NCBI RefSeq assembly: GCF_021390595.1
Contig: NZ_JAJEJR010000001.1
Span: 1,054,001 to 1,118,000, forward strand
Length of the DNA stretch: 64,000 nt
Direction: 5' to 3'
Source: Paraburkholderia sp. HP33-1
Lineage (GTDB): Bacteria; Pseudomonadota; Gammaproteobacteria; Burkholderiales; Burkholderiaceae
This document shows positions 37,047 to 48,611 of this stretch, one piece after another (position 1 is the first letter of the stretch; each line of letters opens with the position of its first letter). The notes below the pieces were generated by a model. It searched no databases. It was not told the origin of the DNA and was given only the letters and a program-made list of their open reading frames with translations. Both the position numbers and the translations under genes were made by a program.

Positions 37047-37104
37047 GTCGGGCCGACAGGTTTGGCTGACGAATAACTACCAGACGAACACCTCAACCGC
37101 AGGA

Positions 37105-37129
37105 TTCATCGCCCGAAGCGGGCGATGAA
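37105..37129 (+). other. perfect 11-bp hairpin between nuoF and nuoG
   Basis: TTCATCGCCCG and CGGGCGATGAA pair perfectly around the triloop AAG. There is no T-run. It lies in a 128-bp gap within the operon and looks like an RNA processing or stabilising hairpin. Confidence 0.5.
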
Positions 37130-37174
37130 CAGGCGAACGATTGAGCGGTAACAGGTTAAGGAAGATTGACCATC

Positions 37175-39508
37175 ATGGTTGAACTGGAAATAGACGGCAA
37201 GAAAGTCGAGGTGCCTGAAGGCAGCATGGTGATCCAGGCTGCGCATAAGGTCGACACCTACATTCCTCACTTCTGCTATCACAAGAAGCTGTCGATTGCG
37301 GCCAATTGCCGGATGTGTCTGGTCGATGTAGAGAAGATGCCGAAGGCCGTGCCCGCGTGCGCGACCCCGGTGTCGCCCGGCATGATCGTGCGCACCAAGT
37401 CGGACAAAGCGGTGAAGGGCCAGCAAGCCGTGATGGAGTTCCTGCTGATCAACCATCCGCTCGATTGCCCGATCTGCGACCAGGGTGGCGAATGCCAGTT
37501 GCAGGATCTGGCGGTTGGTTACGGCAAGTCGTCGTCTCGCTATAGCGAAGAAAAGCGCGTGGTGTTCCACAAGAACGTGGGCCCGCTGATCTCGATGGAA
37601 GAGATGTCGCGCTGCATCCACTGCACGCGTTGCGTTCGCTTCGGTCAGGAAATCGCCGGCGTGATGGAACTCGGCATGCTGGGTCGCGGCGAGCATTCGG
37701 AAATCACGTCGTTCGTCGGCAGGACGGTCGACTCCGAACTGTCCGGCAACATGATCGACCTGTGCCCGGTCGGCGCGCTCACGAGCAAGCCATTCCGCTA
37801 CAGCGCCCGGACGTGGGAGCTGTCGCGCCGCAAGTCGGTAAGCCCGCACGATTCCGTCGGCGCGAATCTCATCGTGCAGGTGAAGAACAGTCGCGTGATG
37901 CGCGTTCTGCCGTTCGAAAACGAAGCGATCAACGAGTGCTGGATTTCGGACAAGGACCGCTTCTCGTACGAAGGCCTCAACAGCCCCGAACGTCTTACCA
38001 GGCCCATGCTCAAGCAGGGCGGCCAGTGGGTCGAAACCGACTGGCAGACCGCGCTCGAATACGTGGTCAAGGGTCTGAAGGGCATCAAGGGCGACCACGG
38101 TGCGGACGCGCTCGCGGCGCTGTCGAGCGCACATAGCACGGTCGAAGAGCTGTTCCTGCTGAAGCAGATCGCGCAAGTGGTCGGAACGCCGAACGTGGAC
38201 TTCCGCCTGCGTCAGTCGGATTTCTCGGCGCCCGTGACCGGCGCGCCGTGGCTCGGCGGCACAATCGCCGATCTGTCGAACGTCGATGCGGCGCTCGTGA
38301 TCGGTTCGGATCTGCGCCGGGATCATCCGCTGTTCGCCGCACGTCTGCGCCAGGTCGCACGCGGCGGATCGCCGCTCACGCTGATCCAGGCCACCAACGA
38401 CGATGCGATGATCCCGCAGGCGCGACGTGTGGTCGCGGCGCCGTCGGCATGGCTCGACGTCCTCGCGGGCATCGCCGGTGCGGTGGGCGAAGCGAACGGC
38501 GTCGCGCTGCCGGACGCACTCACCGGTACGCAGCCGACGGACGCGCACAAGCAGATCGCGAAATCGCTGGCCACCGGCGAGCACCGCGTCGTGCTGCTTG
38601 GCAACGAAGCGGTCCGTCATCCGGACTTCGCGGCGATCCACGCCACGGCGCAATGGATTGCCGAGGCAACCGGCGCTACGCTCGGTTTCCTGACCGAAGC
38701 GGCCAACACGGTCGGCGCGCACCTGGTGAACGCGCTGCCGGGCGAAGGCGGTCTGAATGCGCGCGAAGTGTTCGAGCAGCCGCGCAAGGGCTATCTGCTG
38801 CTGAATCTCGAACCGGAATTCGACACGGCCAATCCGGCGCAGGCGCTTGCCGCGCTGAAGCAGGCCGAGATGGTCGTCGTCATGTCGCCGTTCCAGACGG
38901 GCGCGGACTATGCCGACGTGCTGCTGCCGATCGCGCCGTTCACCGAAACGGGCGGCTCGTTCGTCAACGCGGAAGGCACGGTGCAGGCGTTCAACGGCGT
39001 CGTGCGTCCGCTCGGCGACACGCGCCCTGCCTGGAAGGTGTTGCGCGTGCTGGGCAGCCTGCTGGGCGCGCCGGGCTTCGAATACGACACGGTCGAAGAA
39101 GTGCGTACGGCAGCGCTCGGCGACGGTGACCTGAGTTCGCGTCTGTCGAACCGCACTGGCGTCGCGGTAACGCGCGGCAAGGCCGAGAAGGCGGAGGAAG
39201 GCAAGTTCGAGCGTCTCGCGAACGTGCCGATCTATCATGCCGATGCGCTCGTGCGTCGTGCGGAGTCGCTGCATCTGACCGCGGCGGCCCGTACGGCGAA
39301 CTCGGTTGGCCTGCCGGCAGCGCTGTTCGACAAACTGGGTTTGAAAGAGGGCGACGCGGTGCGCGTTCGTCAGGGCGAGCAAGCGGTGCAGTTGCCGGCC
39401 GTGCGCGATGCGAATCTTGCGGAGACGGTCGTCCGCGTATCGGCGGCTACGCCTGCCGGTGCAGCGCTGGGCAGCCTGTTCGGTGAACTGGTGGTGGAGA
39501 AGGCGTAA
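37175..39508 (+). CDS. nuoG: NADH-quinone oxidoreductase subunit G
   Basis: A 777-residue 75-kDa subunit. The N-terminal 2Fe-2S domain (N1b; HFCYHKKLSIAANCRMCLVD and CATP) is followed by the His-Cys3 cluster N5 region (LDCPICDQGGECQLQD), the 4Fe-4S cluster N4 (CIHCTRCVRF, with a distal Cys in DLCPVGAL), and a molybdopterin-type oxidoreductase domain without cofactor residues. The start ATG 37175 (MVELEIDGKK) has an AAGGAAG site; TTG 37166 is in frame. Length fits beta-proteobacterial NuoG. Its stop abuts nuoH with no gap. Confidence 0.97.
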   Translation: MVELEIDGKKVEVPEGSMVIQAAHKVDTYIPHFCYHKKLSIAANCRMCLVDVEKMPKAVPACATPVSPGMIVRTKSDKAVKGQQAVMEFLLINHPLDCPICDQGGECQLQDLAVGYGKSSSRYSEEKRVVFHKNVGPLISMEEMSRCIHCTRCVRFGQEIAGVMELGMLGRGEHSEITSFVGRTVDSELSGNMIDLCPVGALTSKPFRYSARTWELSRRKSVSPHDSVGANLIVQVKNSRVMRVLPFENEAINECWISDKDRFSYEGLNSPERLTRPMLKQGGQWVETDWQTALEYVVKGLKGIKGDHGADALAALSSAHSTVEELFLLKQIAQVVGTPNVDFRLRQSDFSAPVTGAPWLGGTIADLSNVDAALVIGSDLRRDHPLFAARLRQVARGGSPLTLIQATNDDAMIPQARRVVAAPSAWLDVLAGIAGAVGEANGVALPDALTGTQPTDAHKQIAKSLATGEHRVVLLGNEAVRHPDFAAIHATAQWIAEATGATLGFLTEAANTVGAHLVNALPGEGGLNAREVFEQPRKGYLLLNLEPEFDTANPAQALAALKQAEMVVVMSPFQTGADYADVLLPIAPFTETGGSFVNAEGTVQAFNGVVRPLGDTRPAWKVLRVLGSLLGAPGFEYDTVEEVRTAALGDGDLSSRLSNRTGVAVTRGKAEKAEEGKFERLANVPIYHADALVRRAESLHLTAAARTANSVGLPAALFDKLGLKEGDAVRVRQGEQAVQLPAVRDANLAETVVRVSAATPAGAALGSLFGELVVEKA

Positions 39509-40573
39509 ATGAGCTTGTTCGATACGATCAACTCGGGCGGCGCCCAGCTTCTCGGTGTGGCATGGCCCACGGTGTGGGCGCTCGTGCGCATCCTGGTGGT
39601 GGCCGTCGTGATCCTGCTGTGCGTCGCTTACCTGATTCTGTGGGAGCGTAAGCTGATCGGCTGGATGCACGTGCGTCTCGGTCCGAACCGCGTCGGCCCC
39701 GCCGGGCTCTTGCAGCCGATCGCCGACGTGCTGAAGTTGCTGCTCAAGGAAGTGATCCAGCCCGCCCAGGCGAGCCGCTGGATCTACATCATCGCCCCGA
39801 TCATGGTAGTGGTGCCGGCGTTCGCGGTCTGGGCGGTCATTCCGTTCCAGGCGGGCGCGGTGCTCGGCGACATCAACGCGGGTCTGCTGTACGCGATGGC
39901 GATTTCGTCGATTGGCGTGTATGGCGTGATTCTGGCCGGTTGGGCGTCGAATTCGAAATACGCGTTCCTCGGCGCGATGCGAGCCGCCGCGCAGATGGTC
40001 TCGTACGAAATTTCGATGGGCTTCGCGCTCGTGGTCGTGCTGATGACGGCCGGCACGCTGAATCTGTCGGGCATCGTCGGCTCGCAGGAGCAGGGCTTCT
40101 TCGCGTCGCACGGCCTGAACTTCCTGTCGTGGAACTGGCTGCCGCTCCTGCCGATGTTCGTCGTGTACTTCATCTCGGGCATCGCGGAAACGAACCGTCA
40201 TCCGTTCGACGTGGTGGAAGGTGAATCGGAAATCGTCGCGGGCCACATGATTGATTACTCGGGTATGGCGTTCGCGCTGTTCTTCCTCGCCGAGTACATC
40301 AACATGATCGTCATCTCGGCATTGGCTGCAACTCTGTTCCTCGGCGGCTGGAGCGCACCGTTCGGATTCCTGTCGTTCATCCCGGGCATCGTTTGGCTCG
40401 TCGTCAAGGTTTTCTTCCTGTTGTCGGTGTTCATCTGGGCGCGTGCGACGTTCCCGCGCTACCGCTACGACCAGATCATGCGTCTGGGCTGGAAGGTCTT
40501 CATTCCGGTTTGCGTCGTGTGGCTCGTGGTGGTCGGCTTCTGGATCATGTCGCCGTTGAACATCTGGAAATAA
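39509..40573 (+). CDS. nuoH: NADH-quinone oxidoreductase subunit H
   Basis: A 354-residue ND1-type membrane subunit with eight helices, linking the quinone cavity to the proton-pumping arm. Conserved loops include [36 protein letters not shown] and the acidic [10 protein letters not shown] with [11 protein letters not shown], which carries key charged residues. Start and stop are contiguous with nuoG and 15 bp before nuoI. Confidence 0.98.
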   Translation: MSLFDTINSGGAQLLGVAWPTVWALVRILVVAVVILLCVAYLILWERKLIGWMHVRLGPNRVGPAGLLQPIADVLKLLLKEVIQPAQASRWIYIIAPIMVVVPAFAVWAVIPFQAGAVLGDINAGLLYAMAISSIGVYGVILAGWASNSKYAFLGAMRAAAQMVSYEISMGFALVVVLMTAGTLNLSGIVGSQEQGFFASHGLNFLSWNWLPLLPMFVVYFISGIAETNRHPFDVVEGESEIVAGHMIDYSGMAFALFFLAEYINMIVISALAATLFLGGWSAPFGFLSFIPGIVWLVVKVFFLLSVFIWARATFPRYRYDQIMRLGWKVFIPVCVVWLVVVGFWIMSPLNIWK

Positions 40574-40588
40574 AGGGCGGACGAACCT

Positions 40589-41077
40589 ATGACCGCAATC
40601 CAAAACTTCTTCAAGACTTTCTTCCTCACGGAACTGTTGAAAGGCCTCGCGCTGACCGGACGCTACGCGTTCCAGCGGAAGGTCACCGTGCAGTTCCCGG
40701 AAGAGAAGACCCCGATCTCGCCGCGTTTCCGTGGGCTGCATGCGCTGCGCCGTTATGAAAACGGCGAAGAGCGCTGTATCGCGTGCAAGCTGTGCGAAGC
40801 AGTGTGCCCGGCGCTCGCGATCACGATCGAATCGGAAACGCGCGCGGACAACACCCGCCGCACGACGCGCTACGACATCGACCTGACCAAGTGCATCTTC
40901 TGCGGTTTCTGCGAAGAGAGTTGCCCGGTCGACTCGATCGTCGAGACGCACATTCTCGAGTATCACGGCGAGAAGCGCGGCGATCTGTACTTCACGAAGG
41001 AAATGCTGCTGGCCGTTGGCGATCGCTACGAAGCAGAGATCGCCGCCAACAAGGCCGCCGACGCGCCGTATCGTTGA
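40589..41077 (+). CDS. nuoI: NADH-quinone oxidoreductase subunit I
   Basis: A 162-residue ferredoxin-like subunit with two 4Fe-4S clusters N6a and N6b, ligated by Cys63/66/69/73 ([12 protein letters not shown]) and Cys102/105/108/112 ([12 protein letters not shown]). It relays electrons to NuoB. It is followed by a 192-bp gap before nuoJ, the largest in the operon; the gap holds a stable GC hairpin (arms GCCGCGGC at 41146-41153 and 41160-41167). Confidence 0.97.
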   Translation: MTAIQNFFKTFFLTELLKGLALTGRYAFQRKVTVQFPEEKTPISPRFRGLHALRRYENGEERCIACKLCEAVCPALAITIESETRADNTRRTTRYDIDLTKCIFCGFCEESCPVDSIVETHILEYHGEKRGDLYFTKEMLLAVGDRYEAEIAANKAADAPYR

Positions 41078-41269
41078 AGCGCTTTCCCGCTGATGCAGTA
41101 ATTGCGGCAGTAAAAGCAGTAACACGGCCTGCTGTCGGGCCGACCGCCGCGGCCTGAGCGCCGCGGCACGGCGCACCTGTGCGGCGGTTCTGGCGGTTTC
41201 GCCCGCTGTTGCCAACCACGCGTGCCAAAGAACAATGCCTGACGATGGCCTAACGATGAACCGGTAATC

Positions 41270-41962
41270 ATGGAATTCACGACCGTACTGTTCTACATCT
41301 TCGCGCTGCTCCTGGTGGTTTCAGGGCTGAAGGTGATCACCTCGCGCAACCCGGTGGCGTGCGCACTGTTTCTGGTGCTGGCGTTCTTCAACGCAGCCGC
41401 GATCTGGATGCTGCTCGAGGCCGAGTTTCTCGCGATCCTGCTGGTGCTGGTCTATGTCGGCGCGGTGATGGTGCTGTTCCTGTTCGTCGTGATGATGCTG
41501 GACATCAATCTCGACGTGCTGCGCAAGGACTTCAAACGCTTCGTGCCGATGGCCTCGGCGGTCGGCGCGATCATCGTGGTCGAAACCGCGCTGATCCTGT
41601 GGCACGGCTACGGCGCGACCACCACGGCGCTTCACGACACGGCCGCGGCCGCCGCCGGCATGGGCGACTGGTCGAATACGCGCCTGATCGGCAAGGTCAT
41701 CTACACCGACTACATCTTCGCGTTCGAAATCGCCGGCCTGATTCTGCTGGTGGCGATCATCGCGGCGATCGCGCTGACTACGAGCCACAAGAAAGACAGC
41801 AAGCGTCAGAACGTCAGCGCCCAGGTCAAGGTGCGAGCCCAGGACCGCGTGCGCGTCGTGAAGATGCCGTCAGAGAAAACCGCGGCGACTCTTGCGGCGG
41901 AAGAAGCGGCTGCCGCGGCAGCCGCAGCAGCAGCCGACTCGGCACCGGCCAAGAACAGCTGA
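41270..41962 (+). CDS. nuoJ: NADH-quinone oxidoreductase subunit J
   Basis: A 230-residue ND6-type membrane subunit with five helices, including the conserved [20 protein letters not shown] helix with its pi-bulge region. The C-terminal 55 residues are a basic then alanine-rich hydrophilic tail (ending in a run of Ala, then DSAPAKNS), longer than in E. coli (184 aa). Part of the proton-translocating arm. nuoK follows 20 bp later with a GGAGA site. Confidence 0.95.
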
Positions 41963-41982
41963 GCGGACAGGAGATAGAAATC

Positions 41983-42288
41983 ATGTTGACCCTTGCCCAT
42001 TACCTTGTCCTCGGCGCGATCCTGTTTGCGATCAGCATCGTCGGCATTTTCCTGAACCGCCGCAACGTCATCATCATTCTGATGGCGATCGAACTGATGC
42101 TGCTCGCGGTGAACACCAATTTCGTCGCGTTCTCGCACTACCTGGGCGACGTGCACGGCCAGATTTTCGTCTTCTTCGTGCTGACCGTTGCGGCAGCCGA
42201 AGCAGCGATCGGTCTCGCAATTCTGGTGACCCTGTTCCGCAGTCTCGACACGATCAATGTCGAGGATCTCGATCAGCTCAAAGGTTAA
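41983..42288 (+). CDS. nuoK: NADH-quinone oxidoreductase subunit K
   Basis: A 101-residue ND4L-type membrane subunit with three helices. The buried glutamates needed for proton transfer are visible in [11 protein letters not shown] and [12 protein letters not shown]. Length and sequence are standard. It is 17 bp before nuoL. Confidence 0.97.
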
Positions 42289-42305
42289 TTTCAGGAAAAG
42301 CGGTT

Positions 42306-44372
<2,067 letters not shown>

Positions 44373-44386
44373 GGCGAGAGACACTC

Positions 44387-45877
44387 ATGCACGCTTATCC
44401 GATTCTCAGCATCGCGATCTGGTTGCCGATCCTCTTCGGTCTGGTGGTCCTCGCGATCGGCAACGACCAGAACCCGGCCCCGGCGCGCTGGATCTCGCTG
44501 ATCGGCTCGGTCCTGAGCTTCCTTGTCACGCTACCGCTGATCACCAGCTTCGATTCGAGCACCGCCGACCTGCAGTTCGTCGAGCAGGCGAGCTGGATCG
44601 AGCGCTTCCACATCATGTACCACCTCGGCGTGGACGGCATTTCGATGTGGTTCGTCGTATTGACCGCGTTGATCACGGTGATCGTGGTGATCGCAGGGTG
44701 GGAAGTGATCACGAAGAACGTCGGCCAGTACTTCGCAGCGTTCCTGATCCTCTCGGGGATCATGGTCGGCGTGTTCAGCGCGGCGGACGGCATGCTGTTC
44801 TACGTGTTCTTCGAAGCGACGCTGATTCCGATGTACATCATCATCGGTGTGTGGGGAGGGGCGAACCGCGTGTATGCGGCGTTCAAGTTCTTCCTGTACA
44901 CGCTGGCGGGCTCCCTGCTGATGCTGGTCGCGCTGATCTATCTGTACGTCGAGACGGGTTCGTTCGACCTCGCGACGTGGCAGCACACGCAGATTGCGAT
45001 GACGCCACAGGTGCTGCTATTCATAGCGTTCTTCCTCGCGTTTGCCGTGAAGGTGCCGATGTGGCCGGTGCACACCTGGTTGCCTGACGCCCACGTGGAA
45101 GCGCCGACCGGCGGCTCGGTCGTGCTGGCCGCGATCATGCTGAAGCTGGGCGCGTACGGTTTCCTGCGCTTCTCGCTGCCGATCACGCCTGACGCGAGCC
45201 ACTTTCTGGCCCCGGTCGTCATCACGCTGTCGCTGATCGCTGTTATCTACATCGGCCTCGTCGCGATGGTGCAGGCCGACATGAAGAAGCTGGTCGCGTA
45301 TTCGTCGATCGCGCACATGGGTTTCGTCACGCTCGGCTTTTTCATCTTCAATCAGCTCGGCGCGGAAGGCGCGATCGTGCAGATGATCTCGCACGGCTTC
45401 GTGTCGGGCGCGATGTTCCTGACGATCGGCGTGCTGTACGACCGTATGCACTCGCGTCAGATCGCCGATTACGGCGGCGTCGTCAATGTGATGCCGAAGT
45501 TCGCCGCGTTCGTGATGCTGTTCGCGATGGCCAACTGCGGCTTGCCGGGCACCTCCGGTTTCGTCGGCGAGTTCATGGTGATTCTGGCTGCCGTCCAGTA
45601 CAACTTCTGGATTGCGGGTGGCGCGGCAGTCACGCTGATTCTCGGCGCGGCCTACACGCTGTGGATGTACAAGCGGGTGTACTTCGGCGCGGTCGCCAAC
45701 GATCACGTGAAGAGCCTGTTCGACATCAACCGCCGCGAATTTTTCATGCTGGCAGTGCTCGCCGCACTGACGCTGTTCATGGGCCTGTATCCGAAGCCCT
45801 TTACCGATGTGATGCACGTATCCGTGGAAAACCTCCTCTCCCACGTTGCTCAATCGAAGCTGCCGTTGCCTCAGTAA
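44387..45877 (+). CDS. nuoM: NADH-quinone oxidoreductase subunit M
   Basis: A 496-residue ND4-type antiporter-like subunit with 14 helices. The conserved FFEATLIPMYIIIGVWGG helix (channel Glu), KFFLYTLAGSLLML and KVPMWPVHTWLPDAHVEAPTGGSVVLAAIMLKLGAYG are all present. It is one of the three proton channels of complex I. Spacing is 14 bp from nuoL and 24 bp to nuoN. Confidence 0.98.
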   Translation: MHAYPILSIAIWLPILFGLVVLAIGNDQNPAPARWISLIGSVLSFLVTLPLITSFDSSTADLQFVEQASWIERFHIMYHLGVDGISMWFVVLTALITVIVVIAGWEVITKNVGQYFAAFLILSGIMVGVFSAADGMLFYVFFEATLIPMYIIIGVWGGANRVYAAFKFFLYTLAGSLLMLVALIYLYVETGSFDLATWQHTQIAMTPQVLLFIAFFLAFAVKVPMWPVHTWLPDAHVEAPTGGSVVLAAIMLKLGAYGFLRFSLPITPDASHFLAPVVITLSLIAVIYIGLVAMVQADMKKLVAYSSIAHMGFVTLGFFIFNQLGAEGAIVQMISHGFVSGAMFLTIGVLYDRMHSRQIADYGGVVNVMPKFAAFVMLFAMANCGLPGTSGFVGEFMVILAAVQYNFWIAGGAAVTLILGAAYTLWMYKRVYFGAVANDHVKSLFDINRREFFMLAVLAALTLFMGLYPKPFTDVMHVSVENLLSHVAQSKLPLPQ

Positions 45878-45901
45878 CGACGAGCGGAGGAATTTAAGAC
45901 C

Positions 45902-47374
45902 ATGCAAAACGCCCCTATGACTGCTCTGTTGCCCGACGCACTGGTGATGTTCGCCGTTGTGATCGCGTGGCTCAACGACACGTTCGTCGGCCAGGAGGGT
46001 CGCCGCACCACGTATTTCATCGCGTTCTTCTCGACGCTCGTCGCCGGGATCTGGTTCGCGGTGAATGCGTTCGACCCGCAAGTGCATTACTTCTTCGATC
46101 ACATGTACGTGGTCGATCCGTTCGCCAGCCTGATGAAGGCGGTGGTGTCGCTCGGCTATGCGGTGACGATCGTATATTCGCGTCGCTACCTCGAAGACCG
46201 TAGCCTGTTCCGTGGCGACTTCTTCCTGCTCGGCATGTTCTCGCTGCTCGGACAGATCGTGATGATCTCGGGCAATAACTTCCTGACGCTGTACCTCGGT
46301 CTGGAACTGATGTCGCTGTCGCTGTACGCGGTGATCGCGCTGCGTCGCGAAGTGGCGTCGTCGAACGAAGCGGCGATGAAGTATTACGTGCTCGGCGCGC
46401 TGGCTTCGGGCTTCCTGCTCTACGGTATTTCGATGCTGTACGGCGCGACCGGCTCGCTCGACTTGAACGAAGTGTTCAAGGCGATCAGCGCGAGCCACTA
46501 CGATCCGACCGTGTTGCTGTTCGGCGTGATCTTCATCGTGGCGGGCGTGGCGTTCAAGATGGGCGCAGTGCCGTTCCATATGTGGGTGCCTGACGTGTAC
46601 CAGGGCGCACCGACGGCGATGACGCTCGTGGTTGGGGGCGGCCCGAAGGTCGCGGCGTTTGCCTGGGGCTTGCGTTTCCTCGTGATGGGCCTGCTGCCGC
46701 TCGCGGTCGAATGGCAACAGATGCTGGTGATTCTGGCGGCGCTGTCGCTGATCGTCGGCAACATCACCGGTATCGTGCAGCGCAACGTCAAGCGGATGCT
46801 CGCGTATTCGGCGATCTCGAACATGGGCTTCGTGCTGCTCGGTCTGCTCGCCGGCGTGGTCGACGACAAGACCACGGGCGCCGCGAGCGCGTACAGCTCG
46901 GCGATGTTCTACAGCATCGTCTACCTGATCACGACGCTGGGCACCTTCGGCGTCATCATGCTGCTCGCGCGTCGTGACTGCGAAGCGGACACGCTCGAGG
47001 ACTTCAAAGGCCTCAATCAGCGCAGCCCGGTGTTTGCCTTCGTCATGATGATCATGATGTTCTCGCTCGCGGGTATTCCACCGGCAGTCGGCTTCTACGC
47101 GAAACTAGCCGTGCTGCAGGCGACGATGAACGCTGGCCTGACCTGGCTCACCGTATTGGCAGTGATCACGTCGCTGTTCGGCGCGTTCTACTACCTGCGT
47201 ATCGTCAAGCTGATGTACTTCGACGAGCCGCAAGACAAGTCGCCGATCCTTGCCGACACGAGCACGCGCGCGTTGCTCGCGCTCAACGGTGTCGCGGTGC
47301 TGGTGCTCGGTATCGTGCCGGATCCGCTGTTGCGCGCCTGCCTGCAGGCAATCCAGCACACGCTGCTGCTCTGA
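45902..47374 (+). CDS. nuoN: NADH-quinone oxidoreductase subunit N
   Basis: A 490-residue ND2-type antiporter-like subunit. It has LYLGLELMSLSLYAVIAL (channel Glu), EAAMKYYVLGALASGFLLYGISMLYG, and FKMGAVPFHMWVPDVYQGAPT with the Lys and His of the half-channels. GGAGG precedes ATG 45902; a second Met five codons in (MTALLPD) is possible. The stop overlaps the DUF2818 start by one base (TGATG). Confidence 0.97.
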   Translation: MQNAPMTALLPDALVMFAVVIAWLNDTFVGQEGRRTTYFIAFFSTLVAGIWFAVNAFDPQVHYFFDHMYVVDPFASLMKAVVSLGYAVTIVYSRRYLEDRSLFRGDFFLLGMFSLLGQIVMISGNNFLTLYLGLELMSLSLYAVIALRREVASSNEAAMKYYVLGALASGFLLYGISMLYGATGSLDLNEVFKAISASHYDPTVLLFGVIFIVAGVAFKMGAVPFHMWVPDVYQGAPTAMTLVVGGGPKVAAFAWGLRFLVMGLLPLAVEWQQMLVILAALSLIVGNITGIVQRNVKRMLAYSAISNMGFVLLGLLAGVVDDKTTGAASAYSSAMFYSIVYLITTLGTFGVIMLLARRDCEADTLEDFKGLNQRSPVFAFVMMIMMFSLAGIPPAVGFYAKLAVLQATMNAGLTWLTVLAVITSLFGAFYYLRIVKLMYFDEPQDKSPILADTSTRALLALNGVAVLVLGIVPDPLLRACLQAIQHTLLL

Positions 47375-47670
47375 TGTCCGCTGCGGGCTGGTTTATCGTG
47401 CTGTTGGCGCTGGTCGGCGCCAACCTGCCGTTCCTGAATCAGCGCCTCTTCGCCGCCGTGCCGTTGAAAGCGGCGAAGAAAAGCGCATGGCTCCGGATTG
47501 CCGAATTGATCGTGCTGTATTTCACGGTCGGCGCGCTGGGCTTGCTGCTCGAAGCGCGCGCGGGAAACCGCTTCGAGCAGGGCTGGCAGTTCTATGCGAT
47601 CACGTTCGCGCTGTTCGTCGTGTTCGCTTTCCCCGGATTTACCTTCCAATATCTCGTCAAACGCCGCTGA
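47374..47670 (+). CDS. DUF2818 family membrane protein
   Basis: A 98-residue protein with three hydrophobic segments (GWFIVLLALVGANLPFL, AELIVLYFTVGALGLLLEA, FYAITFALFVVFAFPGFTFQYLV) and the family ending FPGFTFQYLVKRR. It is found right after nuoN in betaproteobacteria and is translationally coupled here (TGATG). Function is unknown; an assembly or stabilising role for complex I is suggested only by position. Confidence 0.9.
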   Translation: MSAAGWFIVLLALVGANLPFLNQRLFAAVPLKAAKKSAWLRIAELIVLYFTVGALGLLLEARAGNRFEQGWQFYAITFALFVVFAFPGFTFQYLVKRR

Positions 47671-47715
47671 CGGCGTGCCGCCGTCGCGCGCGCCTGGCTG
47701 TTCTGAGGTCCGCAC

Positions 47716-48306
47716 ATGGCTGAACTTCCCAATCACGATGCCGCGCTAACCGAAACTTGTATCGACAGCAAAACGGTCCATCAAGGGCCGTTCATGACGG
47801 TCAAGTACGATACGGTCCGTTTGCCGGACGGCAAACAGGCGACGCGCGAATACGTTCAGCATCCGGGCGCCGTCATGGTGATCCCCTTGTTCGATGATGG
47901 CCGGGTGCTGCTCGAAAGTCAGTATCGCTATCCGATGGGCAAGGTAATGGTCGAATATCCTGCCGGCAAGCTCGACCCGAACGAGGGCGCGCTGGCCTGC
48001 GCGGTGCGAGAACTGCGCGAGGAAACCGGCTATACCGCTCGCGAGTACGTGTACCTGACACGGATTCACCCGATCATTTCTTATTCGACCGAATTCATTG
48101 ATATCTATCTCGCGCGGGGCTTGACCGTGGGCGAGCGCGAGCTCGACGACGGCGAGTTTCTCGAACTCTTCACGGCAACCGTGGAGCAGGTGTCGGAGTG
48201 GGTGCGCACGGGCAAAATCACCGATGTGAAGACCATCATCGGTACGTTCTGGCTCGAGAAAGTGCTGTCGGGCACGTGGCCGACAAAGGCGCCCGAGTCG
48301 GTATAG
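47716..48306 (+). CDS. Nudix hydrolase, ADP-ribose pyrophosphatase type
   Basis: A 196-residue Nudix enzyme. The Nudix box G-x5-E-x7-RE-x2-EE-x-G is at about residues 76-98 (GKLDPNEGALACAVRELREETGY), preceded by ESQYRYPMGKVMVEYPAG as in ADP-ribose pyrophosphatases (NudF/YqiE type). It hydrolyses ADP-ribose or a related nucleotide sugar to AMP and ribose 5-phosphate with Mg2+. It lies 45 bp after DUF2818, a conserved position behind the nuo operon, where NAD turnover could link them (inference). Confidence 0.92.
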   Translation: MAELPNHDAALTETCIDSKTVHQGPFMTVKYDTVRLPDGKQATREYVQHPGAVMVIPLFDDGRVLLESQYRYPMGKVMVEYPAGKLDPNEGALACAVRELREETGYTAREYVYLTRIHPIISYSTEFIDIYLARGLTVGERELDDGEFLELFTATVEQVSEWVRTGKITDVKTIIGTFWLEKVLSGTWPTKAPESV

Positions 48307-48346
48307 GTTTGCCTCCGCCGGATCACTGATCCGCGTTGCCGTTTAG

Positions 48347-48383
48347 CGAAGCCCCTGTTGGTCGATGACCGGCAGGGGCTTCG
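48347..48383 (+). terminator. hairpin after the Nudix gene
   Basis: CGAAGCCCCTG pairs with CAGGGGCTTCG, an 11-bp perfect stem with a 15-nt loop, 40 bp beyond the Nudix stop. Only TCATT follows, so termination strength is uncertain. Sequence 48384-48554 shows no gene. Confidence 0.6.
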
Positions 48384-48554
48384 TCATTGGCTTCTCGGTT
48401 TCTTTCTGGCACAAGAATAAGCCGTTTCCTATGCCATCCGGCTGGCTCGTCGCAATGCCGGCGGCCGGCTAGTATGAACCTTCCGATCCACGTGTCGGTC
48501 CTTGATCTTGTTTGGGATAACGAACGATCGGCATCGGAGTAATCTGATTTCAGT

Positions 48555-48590
48555 CCCATCATAAGTTGTCGATTGACAACCTGCGATGGG
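48555..48590 (+). promoter_or_regulatory. nested double inverted repeat, likely autoregulatory operator
   Basis: Two concentric inverted repeats share one centre: outer arms CCCATC (48555-48560) and GATGGG (48585-48590), inner arms GTTGTC (48565-48570) and GACAAC (48575-48580), with 4-bp spacers ATAA, GATT and CTGC. The inner right arm overlaps the -35 TTGACA at 48573-48578. This symmetry is what a DNA-binding dimer or tetramer would recognise; the helix-turn-helix protein of the same cassette is the obvious candidate. Confidence 0.7.
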
Positions 48591-48601
48591 ACGACTACAT
48601 T
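48573..48601 (+). promoter_or_regulatory. strong promoter of the HicA-like/HTH cassette
   Basis: A consensus TTGACA (48573-48578) and TACATT (48596-48601) are exactly 17 bp apart. The -10 box touches the GGAGG ribosome site at 48602-48606 and the ATG is at 48612, so the transcript would start within a few bases of the start codon, nearly leaderless. An upstream start site using another promoter cannot be excluded. Confidence 0.65.
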
Positions 48602-48611
48602 GGAGGTGTCG

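Noticed and set aside
37106..41215. 1369-codon open frame antisense to nuoG, nuoH and nuoI
   Set aside because: Arg/His-rich translation with no recognisable domain; it is the usual antisense shadow of strongly codon-biased GC-rich genes.
48323..48562. 79-codon minus-strand frame upstream of the HicA-like gene
   Set aside because: It has no SD or similarity and overlaps the Nudix hairpin and the operator; more likely non-coding.
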